A stretch of DNA of 64,000 nt from the NCBI RefSeq assembly GCF_002954615.1, contig NZ_MSCJ01000003.1, forward strand, positions 62,001-126,000, written 5' to 3'. The notes under the pieces were generated by a model, which was not told where the DNA came from, ran no database searches, and worked only from the letters and a program-made list of their open reading frames with translations. Each line of letters starts with the position of its first letter. Positions within the stretch are counted from its first letter, which is position 1. This DNA comes from Photobacterium angustum (GTDB lineage Bacteria > Pseudomonadota > Gammaproteobacteria > Enterobacterales > Vibrionaceae). Made by a program: the position numbers and the translations under genes. Shown piece after piece: positions 8,375 through 17,010 of the stretch.

Positions 8375-9862
8375 ATGTTTACTTATTATGTCGTTCTCGC
8401 GATCTATTTTTGCATTATTTTTGCTATAGGTATTTTCGCAGCAAGAAAGACGGGAGGTAATTCAGATTATGTTCTTGGTGGTCGTAGTTTAAGCCCTGGT
8501 GTGACTGCACTCGGTGCTGGTGCATCAGATATGAGTGGTTGGTTATTACTCGGCCTTCCCGGTGCAGTTTTTGTTTCAGGTTTAGATCAAATTTGGTTAC
8601 CTATTGGTTTAATCATTGGCGCATGGTTAAACTGGCGCTTTGTCGCGCGAAAGTTACGTATTTATACCGAAAACGTCGGCGATGCGATAACTATTCCCTC
8701 TTATTTCGATACGCGATTTGGTAGTGGTAACCGCACCCTTCGCTTTATGACTGCTGTCGTTATACTCACATTCTTTACTCTTTATGCTGCTGCGGGTTTT
8801 GTTAGTGGCGCTTTCTTAATTCAAACCCTATTTGATATTCCTTACACTACCGCAGTTTGGGCTGGAGCCATATTCTTAATGGCTTATACCGCGATAGGTG
8901 GATTCTTAGCCGTTAACTGGGTTGATTTTTTCCAAGGTTCATTGATGTTCTTTGCACTCATCATTACGCCAATAGTAACTTGGTATAACCTAGATCCAGC
9001 CATTGCATCTGATGTATTACCGACCCATTATTTTTCAGTTATTAGTGAAAATACGAGCGCGATTGGCGTGTTCTCATTACTAGCATGGGGATTAGGTTAC
9101 TTTGGTCAGCCGCACATTCTCGTTCGCTTTATGGCGATTGGGGATGTCAAAGGTATGAGCATTGCTCGTAAAATTTGTATGGGATGGATGATCGTCTCTT
9201 TAGTTGGCGCATTTGCGGTAGGAATTACTGGCGCAATGTACTACTCAGGAGCCGCTCATCACTTTGATAATGAAATGGTATTCTTAGAGCTTGCTAAAGG
9301 CTTATTCCCAACATGGATCGCTGCAATCCTTATTGCCGCTGTATTGTCTGCCGTAATGAGTTCTGTTGCGGCTCAGTTATTAGCCTCATCAAGTGCGATA
9401 ACCGAAGATATCACTCACTTTTTCAACATCAAATTGAGCGAGAAATCACAAGTTGTCCTTGGACGTTTATCTGTTGTTGCCGTTTCGTTAGTGGCTATGA
9501 TTTTTGCTAGTAACCCACAAAGCACGATTTTATCTATTGTTGGACACGCTTGGGCAGGCATGGGTGCTGCGTTTGGACCTGTTGTATTATTCTCGCTATT
9601 TTGGCGTCGTTGTAGCGCCCACGGTGCTATCGCATGTATGGTTGTTGGTGCAGGAGTCGTTATTGCTTGGATAGCTGCACATGCTGCTTGGCCGAACTCA
9701 ACCTTATTTAGCGTATATGAAATCATACCAGCCTTTATTTTGTCATCAGCTGCACTGGTTATTGTCAGCCTTAAAGGTGAACAACCGAGTGAAAAGACAC
9801 TTCGTCATTTCGATGAAGTGAATGAACATTGTGAAAAACTCAAATTGGAACCGCTGAAATAA
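8375..9862 (+). CDS. putP: Sodium/proline symporter PutP
   Basis: The 495-residue protein of the solute:sodium symporter family has about 13 hydrophobic helices across its length and a short polar C-terminal tail. The signature GASDMSGWLLLGLPGA at 49-64 contains D52, S54 and G55, equivalent to the Na+ and proline site residues D55/S57/G58 of the E. coli protein. LGGRSLSP lies just before it. The role is Na+-driven proline uptake across the inner membrane, for nutrition and osmoadaptation. An AGGA precedes the ATG. No putA lies in the window, so the pair is not adjacent here. The gene converges on the Lon-like gene over a shared terminator. Confidence 0.93.
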   Translation: MFTYYVVLAIYFCIIFAIGIFAARKTGGNSDYVLGGRSLSPGVTALGAGASDMSGWLLLGLPGAVFVSGLDQIWLPIGLIIGAWLNWRFVARKLRIYTENVGDAITIPSYFDTRFGSGNRTLRFMTAVVILTFFTLYAAAGFVSGAFLIQTLFDIPYTTAVWAGAIFLMAYTAIGGFLAVNWVDFFQGSLMFFALIITPIVTWYNLDPAIASDVLPTHYFSVISENTSAIGVFSLLAWGLGYFGQPHILVRFMAIGDVKGMSIARKICMGWMIVSLVGAFAVGITGAMYYSGAAHHFDNEMVFLELAKGLFPTWIAAILIAAVLSAVMSSVAAQLLASSSAITEDITHFFNIKLSEKSQVVLGRLSVVAVSLVAMIFASNPQSTILSIVGHAWAGMGAAFGPVVLFSLFWRRCSAHGAIACMVVGAGVVIAWIAAHAAWPNSTLFSVYEIIPAFILSSAALVIVSLKGEQPSEKTLRHFDEVNEHCEKLKLEPLK

Positions 9863-9884
9863 TCTAAAGTGATTTTTCGCTATA

Positions 9885-9935
9885 AAAAAGCCGCATATAT
9901 TCAACTCAACAGAGTCAACATATGCGGCTTTTTAT
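9885..9935. terminator. Bidirectional terminator between putP and the Lon-like gene
   Basis: The 14-bp arms AAAAAGCCGCATAT / ATATGCGGCTTTTT pair perfectly, with A-run and T-run on the two sides, so either strand can use it. Confidence 0.88.
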
Positions 9936-9970
9936 TTAACATTTATAAGCGGCAACAAGAGATAAAGTAA

Positions 9971-12346
9971 TTATCGCCTTAATGCATTTAGCTTAGTTTG
10001 CGCAATACCAAAGACAGTATCATTTGGATATATGCCTTGCTCTGCATCAGTCCCCGTTTGTTTACCCGTGAAGATCTCAATGGCTTGAGAAACATGGTCA
10101 ATCGCCCAAATATGGAACTCACCTTTTTCTACTGCTTCTACAATATCTTTGCGTAGCATTAAATTATGTACGTTAGATTGTGGAATGATCACCCCTTGAT
10201 TAGCCGTTCTTCCTTTGATCGCACACACATCAAAGAAACCTTCAATCTTCTCATTCACCCCGCCAATCGGCTGCGCTTCACCAAATTGGTTCATCGAACC
10301 TGTGATGGCGATATCCTGACGTAGCGGTAAACCAGAGAAAGCAGAAACAATCGCACATACTTCGGCCATTGATGCACTATCCCCATCTACACCACCGTAA
10401 GATTGCTCAAATGTAAGATGTGTTGTTAATGGGATCTTCGCTGTTTTACCAAATACTGATGCTAGATATGCCGAGAGAATCATCACACCTTTCGAGTGAA
10501 TACTTCCGCCCAGTTCAGCACTACGTTCAATATCAAATACTTCACCACTACCGTACGCTATAGTTGCAGTTATTCGGCTTGGTGCCCCAAATCGATAATC
10601 AGACGTTGCTATCACAGATAATGCATTAACCTGTCCGATGGCTTGATGATCAACATCGATGAGAGTCGTCCCTGTAACAAAGCTTTGCATCACATGATCT
10701 TTTAAGCGACTCACACGCTGTTCTTGATTTTGTAATGCTTGCTCAACATGACTACTGCGGATCATGGTCGCGTTAGATGATTTCGCAACGTAATTAGTCT
10801 CACGCAGTAAGTTCGCAATATCAGCAGAATGTAATGACAACTTATGCTGATCATCTGCTTGGCGAGAGCTGTATTCAATGATCCTTGCTATCGCTTTTCG
10901 ATCACAATGGAGCATATCGCCATCGTGAACGATACTGGCAATAAAGCGAGCATATTGCTCTTCAGAGGTATCTGTTCGCGGCATATCATCTTCAAAATCT
11001 GCCGTGACACGAAATAGCTCTTTAAACTCTGGATCGTAATGTTGTAGTAACTGATAGGTTTGATAATCACCAAACAAAATCAATTTTACATTCAATGGGA
11101 TCGGCTCTGGCTCTAATGAAATGGTGCCAGACAATGTCACTTCACGCTCAAGTGAACTTAAATTCAACTTTTGCGCACGCAGTGCACGTTTTAAACCATC
11201 CCAAACATAAGGGCGCTCTAAAACTTTTACCGCATCCATCATTAACACGCCACCATTAGCGCGGTGTAAACTACCTGCACGGATCAAAGAGAAATCAGTA
11301 AAGACGGTTCCTTTGAAGGTCGCATTTTCAACATAACCAAAAATAGAGTGGTAGTTTGGACTCTCTTCAACCTCGATAGGAAACTTACGATCAACATCTT
11401 GATGAACAAGTACATTGATTTGGTAACGTCGCGGCATTTTCTTGTCTAACGATGCATAAGCTAATGCGACTTGCTCTTCACTTTCTTCTAAGAAAATATC
11501 AATATTTTCTAGAATATCGTTATACATTGCTGATAAGTAAGCTTTAATCTCAGGCAGCTTACTGTATTTCGCTTTCAGATCTTTAATGCAATGCGCAGTC
11601 ACATCTTTGGCAATATCCTCATCAAGCTTTTGCTGCTTATCCGAGTACTTTTCTTCCCATTCCGTTAACTGACGAACAATACCACGCAGCTCAACTTCAA
11701 GATCATTGATCGTCTCTTCAAACGTTTGTTGTTCTTTATCACTTAATTCGGCAAATGAATCTTCGGTATGCGGCTCTTCACCATTCATCGCCACCAGCTG
11801 ATAATCACCTTGGGTAGTAATAGTTAAGCCAACACCTCGCTCTTCTGCGCCTTTTTTCATTGTCATTAACGCATTTTCTTGTTTCTGCGCTAATTGTGTT
11901 TTTAACTTTTCTGCTCGGCTAATATAAAGCTCATTATCAAATGCCATTGGAAATGCTTTCACTAAGCGCTTCATGAGCTGTTCAATATCTTTTTTAAATG
12001 CACTACCTTGACCTGCAGGTAGCTTAAGCACCTTAGGGCAACGGGTATCATCAAAATTCGAGACATAACACCAGTCATACAAAGTATTGGCGTTACCATT
12101 AGGATCGTGACGATTTAAGTAACGCATCACCATGGTACGTTTACCTAATCCATTACGACCTATCGCATAGATATTGTAGCCTTTTTCCTTAATCGACATC
12201 GCAAACTCAACCGCCTGTTGTGCTCGCTCTTGTCCTACTATTTCATCTAATGGTGTAAGGTGTTTAGTTGACTTACACTCATCACTCAATTCGTTTAGCG
12301 CTGATACGCGATACAGCTTGTCACTGGTTAGAGGTTTAACTGACAT
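9971..12346 (-). CDS. Lon-like ATP-dependent protease (LonB/YcbZ type)
   Basis: The 791-residue protein combines an AAA+ module with a C-terminal Lon protease domain. The N-terminal ATPase part has a P-loop-like GRNGLGKRT (about 63-71), in which the usual Ser/Thr directly after GK is Arg with Thr next. A long coiled, charged insertion spans about 150-300, and a Walker-B-like GGVLMMDA follows near 370. The proteolytic domain (about 560-760) shows the Ser of the Ser-Lys dyad in VDGDSASMAE and the Lys in GGVNEKIEG. Proteins of this layout are cytosolic proteases distinct from classical Lon and about 200 residues longer than E. coli YcbZ. It is transcribed alone, and its specific substrates are unknown. 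Confidence 0.88.
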   Translation of the reverse strand: MSVKPLTSDKLYRVSALNELSDECKSTKHLTPLDEIVGQERAQQAVEFAMSIKEKGYNIYAIGRNGLGKRTMVMRYLNRHDPNGNANTLYDWCYVSNFDDTRCPKVLKLPAGQGSAFKKDIEQLMKRLVKAFPMAFDNELYISRAEKLKTQLAQKQENALMTMKKGAEERGVGLTITTQGDYQLVAMNGEEPHTEDSFAELSDKEQQTFEETINDLEVELRGIVRQLTEWEEKYSDKQQKLDEDIAKDVTAHCIKDLKAKYSKLPEIKAYLSAMYNDILENIDIFLEESEEQVALAYASLDKKMPRRYQINVLVHQDVDRKFPIEVEESPNYHSIFGYVENATFKGTVFTDFSLIRAGSLHRANGGVLMMDAVKVLERPYVWDGLKRALRAQKLNLSSLEREVTLSGTISLEPEPIPLNVKLILFGDYQTYQLLQHYDPEFKELFRVTADFEDDMPRTDTSEEQYARFIASIVHDGDMLHCDRKAIARIIEYSSRQADDQHKLSLHSADIANLLRETNYVAKSSNATMIRSSHVEQALQNQEQRVSRLKDHVMQSFVTGTTLIDVDHQAIGQVNALSVIATSDYRFGAPSRITATIAYGSGEVFDIERSAELGGSIHSKGVMILSAYLASVFGKTAKIPLTTHLTFEQSYGGVDGDSASMAEVCAIVSAFSGLPLRQDIAITGSMNQFGEAQPIGGVNEKIEGFFDVCAIKGRTANQGVIIPQSNVHNLMLRKDIVEAVEKGEFHIWAIDHVSQAIEIFTGKQTGTDAEQGIYPNDTVFGIAQTKLNALRR

Positions 12347-12475
12347 AATCGATCCCTCTCGTTACGACGTCTACCTTCAGTCTACTAATAAAATATTGAT
12401 TTTTTAGAGACTTAAGCTACAAAAAGTGGCGTTAGTCTCATTTTTTATTGTTTAGCGCTGAAAATTTAGGCACAA

Positions 12476-12535
12476 AAAAGCCTAACATTACTAGTATCAC
12501 TTTTAATATAGTAATACTCAGCAAGTTAGGCTTTT
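12476..12535 (-). terminator. Terminator of the PTPS-like gene
   Basis: Arms AAAAGCCTAAC and GTTAGGCTTTT pair perfectly. An inner stem ATTACT / AGTAAT lies in the loop, and a T-run follows on the minus strand. Confidence 0.75.
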
Positions 12536-12556
12536 ATATTGCGTAATGTAACGCGA

Positions 12557-13435
12557 TTACAAGGTTGCCATTGCTCCTTTACCTACCCCTTCGTAGGCAA
12601 CAACATCAAGGCTATCATCAGCAGGTAAACTTGGTTTTACCTTTTCAGCAATATAGCTGGCAAGTAATTCAACAGTGGTATCAGTAGCTAACATTTCTGT
12701 TTCTGAACGAGCAATCGCCAGTTCAAACTCACCTTGTGGTGCGGTGTAGCGGAAACCATAGTGGGTTTCGTCCGATACCGATTTAGCACACTCACTTAAA
12801 TTCAGTTCAGCGACACTGCATACATCTTCTTCTGAACCTAAGTAAATATCTTGCCAACGTTTCGCCCATTGTTTCTCTAGTTCAGCATTGCGCTCGCCAT
12901 TAACAATAAGCTCAATCGGAGAACGATGACCGTGTGCAATGCGTTGACAGTTACCATCATGTTTTTTCAAACCGTGACTGTAATGATAAAAAGCCCCTTG
13001 AATGGCTTCGTGACGAAGTGTTACTTCAAGACCTTGCACATTCTCAGGTAGATTGTCTTTTAGCACGTGATAAACATGCTCAGTCACACTTTCAATGGTC
13101 ACTGTCTCAGCATCAATAAAACAGAATGCTTGCTCTGGACAATGTAAGTGAATATTTTTATCTTCTCGCAGAAGATCGACTGTCGCATAGCCCGTTTTCG
13201 TCGCGGCAGTGTGAATTGCTGGAGATTGAGCAGGCACAATTAAACGGTGATCGACATATTGATCAACTAATTGTTTGATCTGTTTCTTAACACGACTGAA
13301 ATCAAGCACCATGCTCATTTCATTTAACTCGCCCGACATCACCACATCAAGAATCCAACTTTCGCCAACCATACCGCGCTCGGTACATAGGTATGACGCA
13401 TCAATTACAGTGAGATCTCTGACAAATAGCTTCAA
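12557..13435 (-). CDS. 6-pyruvoyl-tetrahydropterin synthase (QueD-like) family protein
   Basis: The 292-residue protein is about twice the length of a standard QueD/PTPS subunit. The N-terminal half contains the family-typical GELNEMSMVLDFSRVK stretch (about 35-50), followed by a DHRL segment. The C-terminal half contains HDGNCQRIAHGHRSPIE (about 158-174), resembling the Cys and HGH region of the family. It therefore looks like a rearranged or fused PTPS-type fold rather than a clean tandem duplication. Standard members act in queuosine or tetrahydropterin synthesis; no other queuosine gene is nearby, so the substrate is open. It is monocistronic with its own terminator. The family call is fairly good; the function is uncertain. 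Confidence 0.7.
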   Translation of the reverse strand: MKLFVRDLTVIDASYLCTERGMVGESWILDVVMSGELNEMSMVLDFSRVKKQIKQLVDQYVDHRLIVPAQSPAIHTAATKTGYATVDLLREDKNIHLHCPEQAFCFIDAETVTIESVTEHVYHVLKDNLPENVQGLEVTLRHEAIQGAFYHYSHGLKKHDGNCQRIAHGHRSPIELIVNGERNAELEKQWAKRWQDIYLGSEEDVCSVAELNLSECAKSVSDETHYGFRYTAPQGEFELAIARSETEMLATDTTVELLASYIAEKVKPSLPADDSLDVVAYEGVGKGAMATL

Positions 13436-13532
13436 AGTGAAGTCCTTATTGATAATGGTTGTCGTTTCTAGGGGAATGCATTATACGCTGCTGACACAAT
13501 GAGTAAACAAGCAAAATCAGTAAACACTAGAT

Positions 13533-13565
13533 ATAAAAAAACAGCGATGATTATCATCGCTGCTC
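13533..13565 (-). terminator. Terminator of the outer-membrane barrel gene
   Basis: A 9-bp stem (CAGCGATGA / TCATCGCTG) with a 3-nt loop is followed on the minus strand by a run of T residues. Confidence 0.85.
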
Positions 13566-13591
13566 TCATTAATACTAATTATTCAAAAGAT

Positions 13592-14350
13592 CTAGAAACG
13601 GTAGTTCGCCGACATGTAGAACGTCGTAATACTCTTTAGATCAGACTGAGTATTTGGATATACGATCTCCTCACCTTTTGAGCCAGCCCAATCAGTTTGC
13701 TCTTTACGTTGGCTCGCGGTATGACGGGCACCAATTTCTGTCGTGAAATGGTCGGAAATTCGCCAAGCAACACCAGCTTGAATACCAAGCACAGGGTTCG
13801 ATTGTTTATAAGAACCATATTGTTCGCTGGTTGTTTCAGCAATCATGTAACCAACATGCGCACCCACAAATGGGTTAATAGATTTATCTGCTAAGAAGAT
13901 ATAATCAGCACTTAATAAATGAAGAGTGACGTCAGTATCGGCGATCTTTTTATTCTCAAACTCAGATTCACCACTCATTTTCTGGTAACTATAGTAAATT
14001 CGTCCATTACCACCAGCAGTATAAAAACCGATATCAGCGCCAGCAAAACCGCTTGCGTCAGGTGAAGAAGGTGACACCTTATCTGAAGAAGACGTTGCAT
14101 GAACAAGAGAAAAGCTCATATCAGCCATTCCACCTGTTAACCCTACGAAATAGTGCATTGTGTCATCAAATTTTGGCACTTCATCTTCAATTGGTGATAG
14201 GCCATTTTCAGGTGTGGCAACCACAGGCTCTAAAACTAGCGGCTCACTCGGAGTATAAGCTGAATTTTCTGTTGATAATTCTTCTGCGGCAAAAGTTGTT
14301 GAAGAAAAAAGAGCACTAAGTAATACGCTCGCAAGCAATGTCTTATTCAT
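13592..14350 (-). CDS. Outer-membrane beta-barrel protein
   Basis: Starting at the ATG at 14350, the 252-residue product begins with a clear signal peptide (MNKTLLASVLLSALFSSTTFA, cleaved after AFA-type residues). A Pro/Glu-rich linker follows (about 25-60), and then alternating amphipathic strands ending in an aromatic residue (SANYRF), the usual C-terminal signature for BAM-dependent insertion. It resembles small OmpA-like or OmpW-like 8-stranded barrels. An in-frame ATG nine codons upstream would put a charged tail before the signal peptide and is disfavoured. It stands alone with its own terminator. The substrate or receptor role is unknown. Confidence 0.75.
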   Translation of the reverse strand: MNKTLLASVLLSALFSSTTFAAEELSTENSAYTPSEPLVLEPVVATPENGLSPIEDEVPKFDDTMHYFVGLTGGMADMSFSLVHATSSSDKVSPSSPDASGFAGADIGFYTAGGNGRIYYSYQKMSGESEFENKKIADTDVTLHLLSADYIFLADKSINPFVGAHVGYMIAETTSEQYGSYKQSNPVLGIQAGVAWRISDHFTTEIGARHTASQRKEQTDWAGSKGEEIVYPNTQSDLKSITTFYMSANYRF

Positions 14351-14492
14351 AAACCGATCTGTTTCATCCTGTTTCATTGTATTTAAGCGTTAAGCCTACG
14401 AAAGGCTAAAACTTATAATCATTCCAATAGTGGTGTGATTATATACTGAAACGAAAACAAAACTCGATCTTGTTATGAAATTAACACAGTAA

Positions 14493-14523
14493 TAAGTGGT
14501 GGCAATATTCTACGCACCACTTA
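14493..14523 (-). terminator. Possible terminator of the STAS-like gene
   Basis: A perfect 9-bp stem (TAAGTGGTG / CACCACTTA) with a 13-nt loop is followed on the minus strand by a weak T/A-rich tail. It lies 17 bp after the STAS-like stop codon. Confidence 0.5.
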
Positions 14524-14539
14524 CAATATTTTGCTGCAA

Positions 14540-14920
14540 TTATTCTTCTTTTAACCAATTTAATGCATCGATTGAGTTATCAAAATAACGCACTTCACCG
14601 GATAAAAACCAATTCCCTACTTTTGCGCCAACTTCTTGCCAATGTTTATTGCCATATAACGCTACTTTACGAAATTGCTTACCATGCTTTAAGCCTAGCT
14701 TTAGATCATCCCAAGCTGCATGTATATCCCAACCATCGCACTCAGTACCGTCAAAATACACATCAACAATAGGTTTATCGACATCGGCTAATGCTTCATC
14801 AATTTCAGGCGTAATTAGCTGGTAATCTTGATGGGTCAATTTACCTGTTGCTTTTAGTTCAACAAAAAACTCATCACCGTTGTTATCAATTTCGATTTTA
14901 ATGCCATGAGACTTTGTCAT
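14540..14920 (-). CDS. STAS/SpoIIAA-like domain protein
   Basis: From the ATG at 14920, which has a strong GAGGAG site eight bases upstream, this is a 126-residue single-domain cytoplasmic protein. An in-frame ATG ten codons earlier has no such site. It resembles the SpoIIAA-like/DUF3478 group: alternating strands and helices, with the pattern ATGKLTHQDYQ near the start, a central VDVYFDG strand and a C-terminal amphipathic helix ending DALNWLKEE. Members of this group are often about 120 residues and of unknown function; they may bind lipid or act as anti-anti-sigma-like modules. It is monocistronic. Confidence 0.75.
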   Translation of the reverse strand: MTKSHGIKIEIDNNGDEFFVELKATGKLTHQDYQLITPEIDEALADVDKPIVDVYFDGTECDGWDIHAAWDDLKLGLKHGKQFRKVALYGNKHWQEVGAKVGNWFLSGEVRYFDNSIDALNWLKEE

Positions 14921-15026
14921 TTCATTATCTCCTCGATCAGTATTTAACATTATTGGTATGTTGATAAGACTTTATAACAGAACCAATTTTACGATAGTGG
15001 CAATGGTGCAAGATTACTCTGCATGC

Positions 15027-15965
15027 TTACAGGTTGACATAATTTGAGAGGTTTTCATCCCAATACGGCGTTTCACCAATATATTGCTTAAAAAAACTAA
15101 TTGCAGCGACGATCTTTTTAGGCAAATGTTTACGGCTTGGGTACACCGCATAAAAATGCATACCCTGATTGGCTTCCCAATCATTAAGTAATTGAATCAA
15201 CTTTCCGGTTTTGAACTCATCCGTTAAAAGATACGTTGCAAGATATGCAATACCCCAACCAGACACACATGCATCACGAACAGCTTCCGCTAAATCAACC
15301 CGATAGTTTCCTGATACTGTGACACATAAACCTTCTTGATCGCGTAAAAATGACCAGGTGCCATGATTTACCTGTCTATTTTGATAAACCAGACAGTTGT
15401 GATCCTGTAAATCACTGGGGTGAGTAGGTGCAGAATGATGAATAAGATATTCAGGAGATGCCGCAACAATAAAACGGGTATCCGCTAATCGTTGCGCTAC
15501 ATAACCTTCAGGAATATTTTCGATATTAGTGATCCATAAATCCAGCCCTTCATCGACCATATTTGCACGATGATCAAATAAGCTGACTTCAACATGAAGA
15601 TCAGGAAATTGTCGGCGAAGATGCTCTATTGCTGGGATAATATGCATTGTGCCAAAAGATTGAGATAAGCCTAAGCGTAAAGTACCTGATACCTCATCAC
15701 GGATATTTGCCATCATCGCATCAGCATCTAACACCGCTGAGACTAACTGCTCACAATATTTCGCATATTCAATACCTTCATCAGTCAAAGTAAAGCTGCG
15801 TGTCGTTCGCTGCACTAACTTCACCTGCAACTCTGCTTCTAATAAACCCAGCTGTTTACTCACATGCGATGTTGATACCCCGAGTTTATGCGCAGCAATA
15901 GTGAAATTGCCACTTTTTACAAGAGTGTGAAATATTGTCATTCGTCCGGCGCGATCTTGAAGCAC
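15027..15965 (-). CDS. LysR-family transcriptional regulator
   Basis: The 312-residue protein has an N-terminal winged helix-turn-helix (about 9-66, with GNFTIAAHKLGVSTSHVSKQ) and a LysR substrate-binding domain (about 95-300). It starts at GTG 15965, with an AGG 8 bases upstream; the ATG eight codons later is an alternative. It lies divergently from the SMR transporter gene with 187 bp between them. That arrangement is typical of a LysR protein controlling its neighbour and itself. The inducer is unknown. Confidence 0.88.
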   Translation of the reverse strand: MLQDRAGRMTIFHTLVKSGNFTIAAHKLGVSTSHVSKQLGLLEAELQVKLVQRTTRSFTLTDEGIEYAKYCEQLVSAVLDADAMMANIRDEVSGTLRLGLSQSFGTMHIIPAIEHLRRQFPDLHVEVSLFDHRANMVDEGLDLWITNIENIPEGYVAQRLADTRFIVAASPEYLIHHSAPTHPSDLQDHNCLVYQNRQVNHGTWSFLRDQEGLCVTVSGNYRVDLAEAVRDACVSGWGIAYLATYLLTDEFKTGKLIQLLNDWEANQGMHFYAVYPSRKHLPKKIVAAISFFKQYIGETPYWDENLSNYVNL

Positions 15966-16152
15966 TACAATTACCTATCTATTTTTAAGTCCTTAATAGT
16001 TTACTGCAGAACCTACCCACACCGTCATAATTCCTGCTCAGAACAATAATTATTACCTAGTGGTAAAAGTAATTTCCATTAAGGTATGATTATCATTGCG
16101 TTTGAAATAATTATAATACAGCCTCATTTACGAATTAGATTGGAGTGTGGTT

Positions 16153-16482
16153 GTGAGTTGGTTATTTCTTTTATTAGGTGTTTTGGCTGAAGCTACATCA
16201 CATGTCGCATTAAAAGCGACAGACAGTTTTACCAATCCACTACCAAGTGCCGTTGTTATTCTCGGCCATATCACAGCTTTTCTCTTTCTAGCTCAAGCAA
16301 TGAAAAATATTCCAGTAGGTGTTGTTCACGCATCGTGGACAGGTCTTGCTATTGCACTTGTTACAGTACTTTCAAGTGTTATTTATAAACAACACATCGA
16401 TATTAAAGTATGGATTGGGATGGCAATTATTGCAGTAGGTGTTGCTGTAATTAATTTAGCAGGTGTTTCGCACCACCACTAA
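16153..16482 (+). CDS. Small multidrug resistance (SMR/EmrE-type) transporter
   Basis: From the GTG at 16153, with TGGAG seven bases upstream, the product is 109 residues, normal for SMR proteins. An upstream in-frame GTG at 16147 is too close to the ribosome binding site. There are four membrane helices. The essential membrane-embedded Glu of the family is E13 (LLGVLAEATSHVALK), and the LK pair after it is also conserved. The protein should form a proton-coupled dimer exporting cationic compounds or guanidinium-like solutes; EmrE-type and Gdx/SugE-type members cannot be separated safely by eye. Its likely regulator is the divergent LysR gene. Confidence 0.85.
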   Translation: MSWLFLLLGVLAEATSHVALKATDSFTNPLPSAVVILGHITAFLFLAQAMKNIPVGVVHASWTGLAIALVTVLSSVIYKQHIDIKVWIGMAIIAVGVAVINLAGVSHHH

Positions 16483-16515
16483 ATATCCCTTATGTAGCCA
16501 TTATGAGAGGTTATG

Positions 16516-16755
16516 ATGAACCAACAACGTGCTGAAAACTTATATTACTACTTACGTAGTCAAAATAGTTCTCAAAAAGAGATCAATGTTGTTATCAAAC
16601 AATTAAGTCAAAACTACGGTATTAATTTATCAGAGCTTGACCGCCGTTATCGTTCACGTATTGGTTATTCACCAAACCGATATGACATTAATACCTATGG
16701 TACTGCAGGTTCTCGTACAATGAACCAAACTCGTGGCATGCAAAATAATAAATGA
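16516..16755 (+). CDS. Small basic hypothetical protein
   Basis: The 79-79-residue range product begins MNQQRAENLYYYLRSQ. The ATG at 16516 is preferred over the one at 16513 because GAGAGG then has five bases of spacing. It has an N-terminal helical region rich in Gln and Asn, a basic central motif (LDRRYRSRIGY) and a polar, low-complexity tail with GTAGSRTMNQTRG. No signal peptide or membrane helix is seen and no family is recognised. It follows the SMR gene by 33 bp and may be co-transcribed, ending at a strong terminator. The good ribosome binding site and terminator support a real gene. Confidence 0.6.
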   Translation: MNQQRAENLYYYLRSQNSSQKEINVVIKQLSQNYGINLSELDRRYRSRIGYSPNRYDINTYGTAGSRTMNQTRGMQNNK

Positions 16756-16781
16756 GATATAATAACTCAGAATTAATAATT

Positions 16782-16833
16782 AAACAGACAAGCTTATATA
16801 ACAAGCTTATATAACAAGCTTGTTTGTTTTTTA
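16782..16833 (+). terminator. Terminator with repeated ACAAGCTTATATA units
   Basis: The arms AAACAGACAAGCTT and AAGCTTGTTTGTTT pair with one mismatch, followed by a T-run. The loop contains another copy of ACAAGCTTATATA, so a short direct duplication has enlarged the loop. Confidence 0.75.
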
Positions 16834-17010
16834 TAAAGTTAAGATTATCTATAAATTATTTTTATCTTTATTATTCATTTTACCTTTCACTACTACGTTA
16901 CGTTATTTTTCAAAACACGCTATATCACAATATTTCATTCCATAAACCAATATATCAATGTCAATTTTTTGGCGGTAGATTTATCCACATAGATTTCTGA
17001 GGATAAAAAT

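Noticed and set aside
14053..14319. 88-residue plus-strand open frame
   Set aside because: Antisense to the outer-membrane barrel gene and its signal region; low-complexity composition.
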